A stretch of DNA of 64,000 nucleotides from Allorhizobium pseudoryzae. GTDB taxonomy: Bacteria > Pseudomonadota > Alphaproteobacteria > Rhizobiales > Rhizobiaceae. How positions within the stretch are numbered: the first letter of the stretch is position 1; every line of letters starts with the position of its first letter. Below the pieces are notes generated by a model that saw nothing but the letters and a program-made list of their open reading frames with translations, ran no database searches and was not told the DNA's origin. This document shows, in pieces, positions 56,074-64,000 of the stretch. The stretch spans positions 3,178,001 to 3,242,000 of the forward strand of contig NZ_CP049241.1 of assembly GCF_011046245.1 (NCBI RefSeq), read 5' to 3'. A program made the position numbers and the translations under genes.

Positions 56074-59000
56074 ATGCGCATTGAACGTCGTTTCACACAA
56101 CCCGGTGCGGGTGCCTATGCGGAGATCGAATTCCGCAAGGCGACCAGCGAAATCCGCAATCCGGACGGTTCGATCGTCTTCCGCCTGGCGGATATCGACG
56201 TGCCTGTGCAGTTTTCGCAGGTCGCGACTGACGTTCTGGCGCAGAAATATTTCCGCAAGGCGGGCGTGCCGAAAATCCTGAAAAAGGTCGAGGAGAACAA
56301 TGTTCCCTCCTTCCTGTGGCGGTCTGTGGCCGACGAAAAGGCGATGAAGGATCTGCCGGAAGGCGAGCGCTACGGGTCGGAAACCGATGCGCGCCAGGTT
56401 TTTGACCGTCTCGCCGGCACCTGGACCTACTGGGGCTGGAAGGGCGGATATTTTTCCTCCGAAGAGGATGCGGCCGCTTTCCGCGATGAACTTGCCTATA
56501 TGCTGGCCACCCAGCGCGTTGCCCCCAATTCCCCGCAATGGTTCAACACCGGCCTGCACTGGGCCTATGGCATCGATGGCCCCGGCCAGGGCCATTTTTA
56601 CGTCGATCCCTTCACCGGCAAGCTGACCAAGTCCAAGTCGGCCTATGAACATCCGCAGCCGCATGCCTGCTTCATCCAGTCCGTCGAGGACGACCTTGTC
56701 AACGAAGGCGGCATCATGGACCTGTGGGTGCGGGAAGCCCGCCTGTTCAAGTATGGCTCCGGCACCGGCTCCAACTTCTCCTATCTGCGCGGCGAAGGCG
56801 AAAAGCTGTCGGGCGGCGGTCGCTCGTCCGGCCTCATGTCCTTCCTGAAGATCGGTGACCGCGCCGCTGGCGCCATCAAGTCCGGCGGCACCACCCGCCG
56901 TGCGGCCAAGATGGTCGTCGTCGACATCGACCATCCGGATATCGAGGAATATATCGACTGGAAGGTCAAGGAAGAGCAGAAGGTGGCAGCACTCGTCACC
57001 GGCTCCAAGATCGTCTCCAGGCACCTCAAAGCCATCATGAAGGCCTGCGTCAACTGCGAGGCGGACGGCGACGACTGCTTCGACCCGACGAAGAACCCGG
57101 CCCTGAAGCGCGAGATCCGCGCCGCCAAGAAGGACCAGGTTCCGGAAAACTACGTCAAGCGCGTCATCCAGTTTGCAAAGCAGGGTTACAAGGACCTCGA
57201 GTTCAAGACCTATGACACCGACTGGGATTCGGAAGCCTACCTCACGGTCGCCGGCCAGAACTCCAACAACTCCGTCTCGCTGAAGGACGATTTTCTGCGC
57301 GCTGTCGAGAAGGACGGCGAGTGGAACCTGACCGCCCGCAAGGACGGCCGCGTGATGAAGACGCTGAAGGCGCGCGACCTGTGGGAAAAGATCTCCTACG
57401 CCGCCTGGGCGTCTGCCGATCCGGGCCTGCATTTCAACACCACGATGAACGACTGGCACACCTGCCCGGCTGCCGGCCCGATCCGCGCGTCGAACCCGTG
57501 CTCGGAATACATGTTCCTCGATGACACGGCCTGCAATCTGGCTTCGCTGAACCTTCTGCAGTTCAAGGACGCCAAGACCAAGAACATCAACATTGCCGAT
57601 TACGAACACGCCGTTCGCCTGTGGACCGTCGTTCTTGAAGTCTCGGTGATGATGGCGCAGTTCCCGTCGCGGCAGATTGCCGAACTCTCCTACCAGTACC
57701 GCACGCTCGGCCTCGGTTACGCGAACATCGGCGGTCTCCTGATGTCGTCGGGCATTCCCTACGACTCGGCGGAAGGCCGCGCGATTGCCGGCTCGCTGAC
57801 TGCGATCATGACCGGTGTCGCCTATGCCACCTCGGCGGAGATTTCCTCCGAACTCGGCCCCTTCCCCGGCTTTGCCCCGAACCGCGACAACATGCTGCGC
57901 GTCATGCGCAACCATCGCCGCGCCGCTTACGGCGAAGCGACGGGCTATGAAGGCCTCTCCGTCAACCCGGTGCCGCTCATCCATGCGGAAAACCCGGACC
58001 AGGATCTCGTGGCGCATGCCAAGGCCGCCTGGGACAAGGCGCTGGAACTCGGCGAAAAGCACGGCTACCGCAATGCCCAGACGACGGTCATTGCGCCGAC
58101 CGGCACGATCGGCCTCGTGATGGACTGCGACACGACCGGCATCGAGCCCGATTTCGCGCTGGTGAAGTTCAAGAAGCTCGCCGGCGGCGGCTACTTCAAG
58201 ATCATCAACGGTGCGGTGCCGGAAGCCCTGCGCTCGCTCGGCTATTCCGAAAGCCAGATCGCCGAGATCGAAGCCTATGCGGTTGGCCACGGCAACCTCA
58301 ACCAGGCACCCGGCGTCAACCCCTCGACCCTGCGCGCCAAGGGCTTTACGGATGAGAAGATCGAGGCCGTCAACGGCGCGCTGAAGGCTGCCTTCGACAT
58401 CAAGTTCGTCTTCAACCAGTGGACGCTCGGCGCGGACTTCCTGAAGGACACGCTGAAGGTCTCCGACGATCAGCTCTCCGACATGAGCTTCAACCTGTTG
58501 GAACATCTGGGCTTTGCCAAGAAGGACATCGAGGCCGCCAACATCCATGTCTGCGGTGCGATGACGCTGGAAGGCGCGCCCTTCCTCAAGGAAGAGCATC
58601 TTGCCGTCTTCGATTGCGCCAACCCCTGCGGCAAGATCGGCAAGCGGTATCTCTCGGTCGAAAGCCACATCCGCATGATGGCAGCCGCCCAGCCGTTCAT
58701 CTCGGGTGCGATCTCCAAGACGATCAACATGCCAAACGAAGCGACCGTCGAGGATTGCGGTGCGGCCTACATGCTCTCCTGGAAGCTGGCGCTGAAGGCG
58801 AACGCGCTCTACCGCGATGGCTCGAAGCTCTCCCAGCCGCTCAATGCCTCGCTGATCGAGGATGAAGAGGACGAGGATGCCGTCGAGGACTTCATCCAGG
58901 CCCCGGCTGCGGCGCAGGCCGTGCAGGTCACCGAAAAGATCATCGAACGGGTGATCGAGCGCGTGACCCGCGAACGGGAAAAGCTGCCGAACCGCCGCCA

Positions 59001-59889
59001 GGGTTACACCCAGAAGGCAAATGTCGGCGGGCACAAGGTTTACTTGCGCACCGGCGAATTCGGCGACGGTCGCATCGGCGAGATCTTCATCGACATGCAC
59101 AAGGAAGGTGCTGCCTTCCGCGCGATGATGAACAACTTTGCCATCGCCATCTCGCTCGGCCTCCAGTACGGCGTGCCGCTGGAGGAATATGTGGAGGCCT
59201 TCACCTTCACCAAGTTCGAGCCGGCCGGCATCGTGACGGGCAATGACGCGATCAAGAACGCAACCTCGATCCTCGACTACGTGTTCCGCGAACTCGCCGT
59301 CTCCTATCTCGGTCGCCATGATCTCGCGCATGTCGATACGTCGGACTTCTCCAACACGGCGCTCGGCAAGGGCATCCAGGAGGGCAAGACCAACCTCGTC
59401 TCCACCGGCTGGACCCGCGGCCACAAGCCGATGCTCGTCTCCGGCGGCGCGGATCGGATCGCGGCCAACGAACCGAAGGGTTCCTTGAGCGCGGCCCCGG
59501 CCAAGGCCTCCGTTGGCGGCAATGTGACGGCATTCGCCGGCTCCGCCGCCCGCAAGCTGGAACCGACGGTCGCCATCTCCACCTCGGAAGTCGTCTCCTT
59601 CAAGCGGGATTACGAGGAGCGCGCCAAGGAGCTGGCCGAAGAGATCGCCGAAGAGGTGATCGCCGACGAAAGCCAGCAGGCCGCTACCGCCCTCTTCTCC
59701 GACAAGGCCGAGGCAGACGCCGCCGCCGCCAAGTCGGAAGCCAAGAAGGTGGAAGCCGAACGCCGCATGCGCTCCATCGCGCAAGGCTACACGGGCAACA
59801 TGTGCTCCGAGTGCCAGAACTTTACGATGGTGCGGAATGGCACGTGCGAGAAGTGCGACACGTGCGGTGCGACCAGCGGGTGCAGCTGA
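56074..59889 (+). CDS. nrdJ: Adenosylcobalamin-dependent ribonucleoside-diphosphate reductase (class II)
   Basis: This is a 1271-aa class II reductase making dNTPs with B12, active with or without oxygen. The active-site cysteines are in [23 protein letters not shown] with [12 protein letters not shown], and the finger-loop region [20 protein letters not shown]. The C-terminal part carries an insertion rich in charged residues and ends in a zinc-binding [30 protein letters not shown] precedes the ATG. It is the size usual for rhizobial NrdJ. Confidence 0.96.
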   Translation: MRIERRFTQPGAGAYAEIEFRKATSEIRNPDGSIVFRLADIDVPVQFSQVATDVLAQKYFRKAGVPKILKKVEENNVPSFLWRSVADEKAMKDLPEGERYGSETDARQVFDRLAGTWTYWGWKGGYFSSEEDAAAFRDELAYMLATQRVAPNSPQWFNTGLHWAYGIDGPGQGHFYVDPFTGKLTKSKSAYEHPQPHACFIQSVEDDLVNEGGIMDLWVREARLFKYGSGTGSNFSYLRGEGEKLSGGGRSSGLMSFLKIGDRAAGAIKSGGTTRRAAKMVVVDIDHPDIEEYIDWKVKEEQKVAALVTGSKIVSRHLKAIMKACVNCEADGDDCFDPTKNPALKREIRAAKKDQVPENYVKRVIQFAKQGYKDLEFKTYDTDWDSEAYLTVAGQNSNNSVSLKDDFLRAVEKDGEWNLTARKDGRVMKTLKARDLWEKISYAAWASADPGLHFNTTMNDWHTCPAAGPIRASNPCSEYMFLDDTACNLASLNLLQFKDAKTKNINIADYEHAVRLWTVVLEVSVMMAQFPSRQIAELSYQYRTLGLGYANIGGLLMSSGIPYDSAEGRAIAGSLTAIMTGVAYATSAEISSELGPFPGFAPNRDNMLRVMRNHRRAAYGEATGYEGLSVNPVPLIHAENPDQDLVAHAKAAWDKALELGEKHGYRNAQTTVIAPTGTIGLVMDCDTTGIEPDFALVKFKKLAGGGYFKIINGAVPEALRSLGYSESQIAEIEAYAVGHGNLNQAPGVNPSTLRAKGFTDEKIEAVNGALKAAFDIKFVFNQWTLGADFLKDTLKVSDDQLSDMSFNLLEHLGFAKKDIEAANIHVCGAMTLEGAPFLKEEHLAVFDCANPCGKIGKRYLSVESHIRMMAAAQPFISGAISKTINMPNEATVEDCGAAYMLSWKLALKANALYRDGSKLSQPLNASLIEDEEDEDAVEDFIQAPAAAQAVQVTEKIIERVIERVTREREKLPNRRQGYTQKANVGGHKVYLRTGEFGDGRIGEIFIDMHKEGAAFRAMMNNFAIAISLGLQYGVPLEEYVEAFTFTKFEPAGIVTGNDAIKNATSILDYVFRELAVSYLGRHDLAHVDTSDFSNTALGKGIQEGKTNLVSTGWTRGHKPMLVSGGADRIAANEPKGSLSAAPAKASVGGNVTAFAGSAARKLEPTVAISTSEVVSFKRDYEERAKELAEEIAEEVIADESQQAATALFSDKAEADAAAAKSEAKKVEAERRMRSIAQGYTGNMCSECQNFTMVRNGTCEKCDTCGATSGCS

Positions 59890-59915
59890 GCGAAAGCTGT
59901 GGATAAATAGAAATA

Positions 59916-59943
59916 TCCAGCCTGACATATTTGTCAGGCTGGA
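59916..59943 (+). terminator. Perfect 12-bp hairpin after nrdJ
   Basis: TCCAGCCTGACA-TATT-TGTCAGGCTGGA starts 27 bp after the stop. It lacks a T run but is very stable; it probably protects or terminates the nrdJ mRNA. Confidence 0.75.
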
Positions 59944-60011
59944 ATTGTGACGAGAACAAAAGCAGAATACGGAACTGGCAGATCTATAGATTCAACCCGC
60001 GAGGTACATGC

Positions 60012-60893
60012 ATGCATGGGAAGCGTAGCATTATGGATGCCATCCACGGATCTCCCGACAAGCCATTAAAGTTGGGCGAAAACACAATCGAGTGTTATGT
60101 TTTGCAAGATCGACGACGCGTCTTGATGGCCGCGGACGTCCAACGAGCTATAGGTTTGGCGGACGGTGGCTCGATGGTCGCTGGGACGACGAGATTGAGT
60201 CTGTTTGCTTCAGGCGACAGAGTTTCAAAATTCCTGTCTGCTGAAGCGCGCGCTGCTTTCGCGGAGCCTATCAAAATTAAGAAGCCTAACGGTACCGAAG
60301 TCCTCGCTTTAGAAGCCGAACTGTTTCCGGAACTTTGTCAGGCTGTTGTCGATGCTGCACGCTACGGTGTATTACAAGAGCAACAGCTCTTTATCGCGCA
60401 CCAATGCGAAGTAATTTTATCCTCACTTCAGCGAATTGGAATTATCGCGCTTGTTGACGAAGTAACCGGCTTTCAGAAATACCGACAAGAGGACGAGCTT
60501 CAGAAAATCCTTGAGGCTTACGTGCTTGCGGAACATCGACCCTGGGTTAGAGCAGTACCCAGCGACTTCTTTAAAGAGCTCTTCCGCGTATTCGGCTGGA
60601 AGTACGTAAACAGTACAAAAGGTCCCCGTTACGCCGGGAAGTTGGTTAGGCTTCTTATATACAAGAACCTCCCGAAACCTGTTCTTCCCAGATTAGACGA
60701 GATGAACCCAGCAGATGCCAACTGGCAGAGAAAACACAGACACCATCAGTTATTGACCGACAATATAGGCTTGGAGCATTTCAAGAGCCAGCTTGTTGGG
60801 GTGATGGCTCTTCTCCGGGCGTCCAGTAACAAGGCTGAGTTTTTCCGACTGTATAATCGCGCGTACGGCGGTCAATTAGAAATGGATATTTGA
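60012..60893 (+). CDS. P63C-domain protein (phage-associated)
   Basis: This 293-aa soluble protein is recognised by its C-terminal P63C domain (about 150-280: VDEVTGFQKYRQEDELQKIL, RPWVRAVPSDFFKELFRVFG). The N-terminal part (ENTIECYVLQDRRRVLMAAD) resembles Bro-N-like phage antirepressor segments. P63C proteins are frequent in phages and mobile DNA; their function is unknown. GAGG lies 8 bp before ATG 60012. Base composition is visibly more AT-rich than nrdJ, indicating transfer. Confidence 0.75.
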   Translation: MHGKRSIMDAIHGSPDKPLKLGENTIECYVLQDRRRVLMAADVQRAIGLADGGSMVAGTTRLSLFASGDRVSKFLSAEARAAFAEPIKIKKPNGTEVLALEAELFPELCQAVVDAARYGVLQEQQLFIAHQCEVILSSLQRIGIIALVDEVTGFQKYRQEDELQKILEAYVLAEHRPWVRAVPSDFFKELFRVFGWKYVNSTKGPRYAGKLVRLLIYKNLPKPVLPRLDEMNPADANWQRKHRHHQLLTDNIGLEHFKSQLVGVMALLRASSNKAEFFRLYNRAYGGQLEMDI

Positions 60894-60925
60894 AGACTAG
60901 ACAGCTGCGGCGAACGATTGGTAAA

Positions 60926-61255
60926 ATGCGGGTAGATGCGACATTCGAAACCGACTGGCCCCACCTCCGCGCAATGACAAACGAGGAAGCGGAAGCCAAT
61001 GCGCTTGCCGATCCCGACAATCCGCCGATGACGCAGGATGAGTTGCGGGCAGCGCCGCGCATGCCGCAGGTGAAGGTCATCCGCCGCGCCTTCCGCCTCA
61101 CCCAAGAAGAATTTTCCGCCCGCTACCAGATTCCGCTCGGCACGCTGCGTGACTGGGAACAGGGCCGATCCGTGCCGGACCAGACGGCACGCGCTTACCT
61201 CAAGGTCATTGCCGCCAATCCGGAGGGCACGGCAAAGGCGCTGGCGAGGGCGTGA
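60926..61255 (+). CDS. HTH DNA-binding protein, antitoxin-like
   Basis: This is a 109-aa protein with N-terminal TNEEAEANALADPDNPPMTQ and a C-terminal helix-turn-helix: KVIRRAFRLTQEEFSARYQI then PLGTLRDWEQGRSVPDQTAR. This combination is typical of antitoxins partnered with BrnT- or HigB-like toxins, but no toxin gene is present: the place before it is occupied by the P63C gene. It may be orphaned. An upstream TTG start (60890) would overlap P63C. Confidence 0.7.
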   Translation: MRVDATFETDWPHLRAMTNEEAEANALADPDNPPMTQDELRAAPRMPQVKVIRRAFRLTQEEFSARYQIPLGTLRDWEQGRSVPDQTARAYLKVIAANPEGTAKALARA

Positions 61256-61276
61256 TCGCTGGCGTTTGAGCCAGGT

Positions 61277-61330
61277 CGCCCCCCTCTGCCCTGCCGGGCA
61301 TCTCCCCCACGGGTGGGGAGATCGGCAGGC
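61277..61330 (+). repeat. Intergenic repeat A, copy 1
   Basis: This GC-rich element contains CCCCTCTGCCCTGCCGGGCA followed by a TCTCCCCCAC-GGGTGGGGAGA hairpin. It is of the short palindromic type scattered in rhizobial genomes. An inverted second copy lies at 61453-61502. Confidence 0.7.
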
Positions 61331-61452
61331 GGCGCCGGCTTCCAGGCCCGCAGGCATTGTCTGTGAAGCGGCTGTTAGCCATCGCGTTGACTATGTGTGC
61401 TTCCCTGTCGTTCCCAAGGTGACGCGCTCAAAGTGGAACGGGGCGGCTCCAC

Positions 61453-61502
61453 GAGTCGATCTCCCCCCGTGTGGGGGAGATGTCCGGCAGGACAGAGGGG
61501 GG
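61453..61502 (-). repeat. Intergenic repeat A, copy 2 (inverted)
   Basis: It carries the reverse complement of copy 1 with few changes: GATCTCCCCCCGTGTGGGGG, then GATGTCCGGCAGGACAGAGG. Confidence 0.7.
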
Positions 61503-61527
61503 TGCGCCGCCCGCTGCATCCGTAATG

Positions 61528-61566
61528 CCCCTCACCCTAACCCTCTCCCCGCACGCGGGGAGAGGG
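61528..61566 (+). repeat. Intergenic repeat B, copy 1
   Basis: CCCCTCACCCTAACC then CTCTCCCC-GCACG-CGGGGAGAG forms a stem. This element family is common between genes in Rhizobiaceae. A nearly exact inverted copy is at 61814-61854. Confidence 0.75.
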
Positions 61567-61813
61567 AACGCGGGCGCCCAGCGACGCTGGAGCAAGGCTG
61601 CCAGCTTGGTCAGCATGGTCAGCATGGTCAACGCGCTCCGCCATCTTGCGCCACAGTGCAGCAGAGTGACCTTGGTGTGGGGCGGGAGATTGAAGCGGAA
61701 ACGGGCGCGTTGCCCTGAGCGCCAAAACGGCCATTCCCGACGGAAGAACTGACGGCAAAACCGGATCGAGCACCGAGCGATCCGGAAAACCATGCCCCGG
61801 CGCGGGGCACGTC

Positions 61814-61854
61814 CCCTCTCCCCGTCAAAACGGGGAGAGGGTTAGGGTGAGGGG
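61814..61854 (-). repeat. Intergenic repeat B, copy 2 (inverted)
   Basis: CCTCTCCCCG-TCAAAA-CGGGGAGAGG is followed by GTTAGGGTGAGGGG, the reverse complement of copy 1. It lies directly beyond the ftsZ2 stop and may also serve as its terminator. Confidence 0.75.
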
Positions 61855-61876
61855 CAAACACCGCCCCCCGAAAGCA

Positions 61877-62848
61877 TTAGGCAGCCAGCCGGCCTTCCAG
61901 CCCCGTCGCCACCACCGACACCCGGAAGCGGCCGTCGAGGTTGCGGTCGAAGATGGCACCGACGACGATGTCGGCCTCGTCCTGCACCTCGTCGCGGATG
62001 CGGCTGGCTGCCTCGTCCACTTCGAACAGCGTCATGTCGGAGCCGCCGGAGATCGAGATCAGGACGCCGCGGGCGCCGTGGACGGAAATGTCGTCGAGCA
62101 GCGGGTTGGCGATCGCCGCTTCCGCCGCACGCATTGCCCGGTTCTGGCCTTCCGCCTCGCCGGTGCCCATCATGGCCCGGCCCATGCCGCGCATGACCGA
62201 TTTCACGTCGGCGAAATCGAGGTTGATCAGGCCTTCCTTGACGATCAGGTCGGTGATGCAGCCGACACCGGCAAACAGCACGCGGTCGGCGGTCATGAAG
62301 GCGTCGGAGAAGGTGGTCTTGGCGTCGGCAATGCGAAACAGGTTCTGGTTCGGAATGACGATGACGGTATCGGCCGCCTCGCGCAGCGCCTCGATGCCGG
62401 CTTCGGCCATGCGCATGCGGCGGTTGCCCTCGAAGGAGAAGGGTTTTGTCACGACGCCCACCGTCAGAATGCCGGCATTGCGGGCCGCGCGCGCAATCAC
62501 AGGCGCTGCCCCCGTGCCGGTGCCGCCGCCCATGCCGGCGGTGACGAAGCACATGTGCGAGCCGGCGAGCTCGTTCATGATCTCCTCGATCGATTCTTCC
62601 GCCGCCGCGTGGCCGACATCCGGATGCGAGCCGGCGCCGAGGCCGGCCGTCACATGCGCGCCGAGCTGGATGCGCCGCGTCGCCTTCGAGGTGGCGAGCA
62701 CCTGCGCATCGGTATTGGCGGCGATGAATTCGACGCCCGCCAGTTCCTCGGCGATCATGTTGTTGATGGCATTGCCGCCGCCGCCGCCCACGCCAATGAC
62801 GGTGATGTGCGGCCGCAATGCAGAAATACCGCTCTTGGCGTCGGTCAT
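61877..62848 (-). CDS. ftsZ2: Second FtsZ, tail-less (FtsZ2-like)
   Basis: This is a 323-aa tubulin-like GTPase. The GTP signature is [20 protein letters not shown], with [14 protein letters not shown] near the N terminus and T7-loop region [14 protein letters not shown]. The protein stops at the end of the globular domain ([14 protein letters not shown]), lacking the long linker and the C-terminal FtsA/ZipA-binding peptide. Sinorhizobium FtsZ2 is likewise short. It could co-polymerise with FtsZ1 or modulate the ring. It is transcribed toward the repeat gap. Confidence 0.92.
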   Translation of the reverse strand: MTDAKSGISALRPHITVIGVGGGGGNAINNMIAEELAGVEFIAANTDAQVLATSKATRRIQLGAHVTAGLGAGSHPDVGHAAAEESIEEIMNELAGSHMCFVTAGMGGGTGTGAAPVIARAARNAGILTVGVVTKPFSFEGNRRMRMAEAGIEALREAADTVIVIPNQNLFRIADAKTTFSDAFMTADRVLFAGVGCITDLIVKEGLINLDFADVKSVMRGMGRAMMGTGEAEGQNRAMRAAEAAIANPLLDDISVHGARGVLISISGGSDMTLFEVDEAASRIRDEVQDEADIVVGAIFDRNLDGRFRVSVVATGLEGRLAA

Positions 62849-63004
62849 TCCATTCTCCTTCGATCGAAACCGCGTTTCACCTCTCCACCCCGGAGACAGC
62901 GAATCGCGCGCAAGACTAACACTGGCAAAAAGGCAGCGCCGCGGCGAAAGGGGCAGTCAGCGGCGGCTTATGGCAAAAATGAGACCGGAGGGGCCTTTGC
63001 CATC

Positions 63005-63035
63005 AAAAACGGCTCCCCCGGATACCGGGAGAGCC
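63005..63035 (-). terminator. Terminator of the Omp25-like gene
   Basis: GGCTCCCCCGG-ATA-CCGGGAGAGCC forms a stem with one mismatch, followed on the reverse strand by GTTTTTG. Confidence 0.75.
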
Positions 63036-63071
63036 GCAGAAGGCAACCGTCCGGAGATCGGACGGACGGTT

Positions 63072-63710
63072 TTAGAACTTGTAGTTCAGGCCGAGGCGGA
63101 CGGCGTGATCGCTCACGTCCTTTTCCGAGCTCACACCGGCCACCGTGCTGCGGACATCCGGCGTGCTGGTGTAGTTGTATTCCACCTTGGCGGAGATTTT
63201 TTCGTTCAGCTTCTGCTCGATGCCGGCGCCGACGATGTAACCGGCCTTCCAGCCGTCCGGACCGGTGACGGCACCGTTATCGCGCATGTTGGTCATGGCG
63301 AAACCGGCCGTACCATAGACCAGCGTCTGGTCGAGCGGCACGCCGGCCTTGCCCTTCACGGCAAGACGATGGCGTTCCTTCAGGCTGCCGCCGTTCACGT
63401 TGACGCGGGTATCGCCCATATAGGAAACCTCGCCCTCGCCGCCCAAAACCATGCCGCCGACATCGGCGTTATAGCCGCCCTGCACGCCCACGACGCCACC
63501 ATTGCCGCCGGAAAACAGGTTGAGCTTGCGCGAGGCAACGCCGCCATGCGCGCCGACATAGGCACCCGTCCAGGTGTCGCCGGAGGAGACCGGCTCGTTG
63601 TAGCTCGGCGGGGCCTGATAGGAGGTCAGGTCGGCCGCAGAGGCCAGGGTTGCGAAAGAAGAGGAAGCAAGAGTGGCTACGAGAGCCAGGGCAAGCGGGG
63701 ATCTGTTCAT
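63072..63710 (-). CDS. Omp25/RopB-like outer-membrane beta-barrel
   Basis: This is a 212-aa eight-strand porin-like barrel. The signal peptide (ALALVATLASSSFATLASAA) is followed by the GDTWTGAYVGAHGGVASRKL motif typical of Rhizobiales Omp25/Omp31 proteins, and the protein ends YNYKF-like (HAVRLGLNYKF) with the C-terminal Phe needed for barrel assembly. The start MNRSPLALAL was chosen over a longer frame because the signal peptide begins there. Confidence 0.85.
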   Translation of the reverse strand: MNRSPLALALVATLASSSFATLASAADLTSYQAPPSYNEPVSSGDTWTGAYVGAHGGVASRKLNLFSGGNGGVVGVQGGYNADVGGMVLGGEGEVSYMGDTRVNVNGGSLKERHRLAVKGKAGVPLDQTLVYGTAGFAMTNMRDNGAVTGPDGWKAGYIVGAGIEQKLNEKISAKVEYNYTSTPDVRSTVAGVSSEKDVSDHAVRLGLNYKF

Positions 63711-63954
63711 GTCGAAAACTCCATACACAGCCTGCATGCGGCGGACGCGCAGGCGAAACATCGGGCTTTGCCGCCCCGGGATCACGATCTGCGGCCCACT
63801 TGGCCCCTTCACCGCAGAGGTGTCCCGCACCTGACGCCATTCATTTTCACGAATTCATAAACACATCCTTAACCGAACCGGCAGCGGGGGCCCAAACGCG
63901 CCTATCCAGCGGTCACGCCCGCGTGAGCCTGTGGATAACCCGGTCCGGCATTTT

Positions 63955-64000
63955 TTACGGATTGGCCTTCAGATAGGCGATCACGTTGTCGATCTCGGAC
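63955..64000 (-). CDS. C-terminal end of a probable c-type cytochrome (runs off right edge)
   Basis: The last 14 codons on the reverse strand read SEIDNVIAYLKANP then stop. The pattern (E-x-x-x-V-I-A-Y-L-K) is the usual C-terminal helix of small c-type cytochromes. Too little is seen to be sure. Confidence 0.5.
   Translation of the reverse strand, partial: SEIDNVIAYLKANP

Larger units (their letters stand above)
61331..61876. other. Repeat-bearing gap between HTH gene and ftsZ2
   Basis: Apart from the four repeat copies, this gap has a direct 9-bp repeat at about 61612-61630 (GGTCAGCAT twice) and TGCCCCG-GCG-CGGGGCA at about 61793-61809. No gene could be supported. Confidence 0.4.

Noticed and set aside
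55738..59928. 1396-aa open frame on the minus strand
   Set aside because: It is antisense to nrdJ, whose motifs are unmistakable; the frame is rich in His, Arg and Gly as expected for a shadow.
61149..61793. Several 70-190-aa frames in the gap before ftsZ2
   Set aside because: They consist largely of the palindromic repeats and their complements.

Overview
The window looks like chromosomal DNA of a Rhizobiaceae-type alphaproteobacterium. The grounds are high GC content, a recognisable ExoR, a PopZ-type (DUF2497) pole organiser, a second tail-less FtsZ, an Rx-GAAC-N7-GAAC SOS box of the rhizobial type, and the gene run scpB-scpA-nagZ-SPOR-argS-dgt / erpA-xthA / exoR ... valS-popZ-pcm, which is a conserved rhizobial neighbourhood. 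Most of the window is housekeeping and signalling; only two short patches look acquired.

Layout. 1-10 kb: a minus-strand run from dgt through argS, a large SPOR-domain envelope protein, nagZ, scpA, scpB to a truncated (window edge) ABC transporter ATPase. 10-19 kb: erpA-xthA, exoR, a FadL-type porin, valS, popZ and a pcm-like methyltransferase. 19-24.4 kb: a small proline-rich protein, then a self-contained catabolic cassette (FCD-type GntR regulator, three-gene TRAP transporter, DapA-family lyase). 24.5-25.7 kb: tRNA-Cys followed by an accessory gene with an HEPN-like RNxxxH motif. 25.9-28.1 kb: a 34-aa membrane peptide, an ExoD-family protein, tRNA-Asn, a 57-aa protein behind a LexA box, and a secreted Gly/Ser/Thr-rich protein. 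28.3-32.1 kb: cysK-like, alaX-like, an unusual sulfurtransferase-GNAT fusion, DUF1203. 32.2-38.5 kb: a secreted VHL-beta-like protein, two PilZ proteins, a Tat-exported CpdB-type nucleotidase, two tail-to-tail Crp/Fnr paralogues and a pseudo-receiver. 38.6-47 kb: LysR/azoR pair, a giant Amt-PAS-GGDEF-EAL protein, HlyU, threonine ammonia-lyase, TrkH, tRNA-Leu. 47-55.4 kb: lipoprotein, CheY-like receiver, wrbA, CinA-N, tandem Usp, gpt, ABC exporter, MCP. 55.4-61.3 kb: nrdJ behind an NrdR box, then a P63C-domain gene and an HTH antitoxin-like gene. 61.3-64 kb: nested inverted intergenic repeats, ftsZ2, an Omp25-like barrel and the tail of a probable c-type cytochrome.

Themes. Cyclic-di-GMP signalling is represented by the Amt-PAS-GGDEF-EAL protein (producer/degrader) and two PilZ proteins (receivers). 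Envelope and polysaccharide control is represented by ExoR, ExoD, NagZ, SPOR and two outer-membrane barrels. DNA and nucleotide metabolism is represented by dgt, xthA, nrdJ, gpt and cpdB. The most unusual items are the ammonium-transporter/c-di-GMP fusion, the SseA-GNAT fusion, the SOS-box small protein, the VHL-beta-like secreted protein and the two accessory patches. All family assignments were made by reading translated sequence, with no database search.
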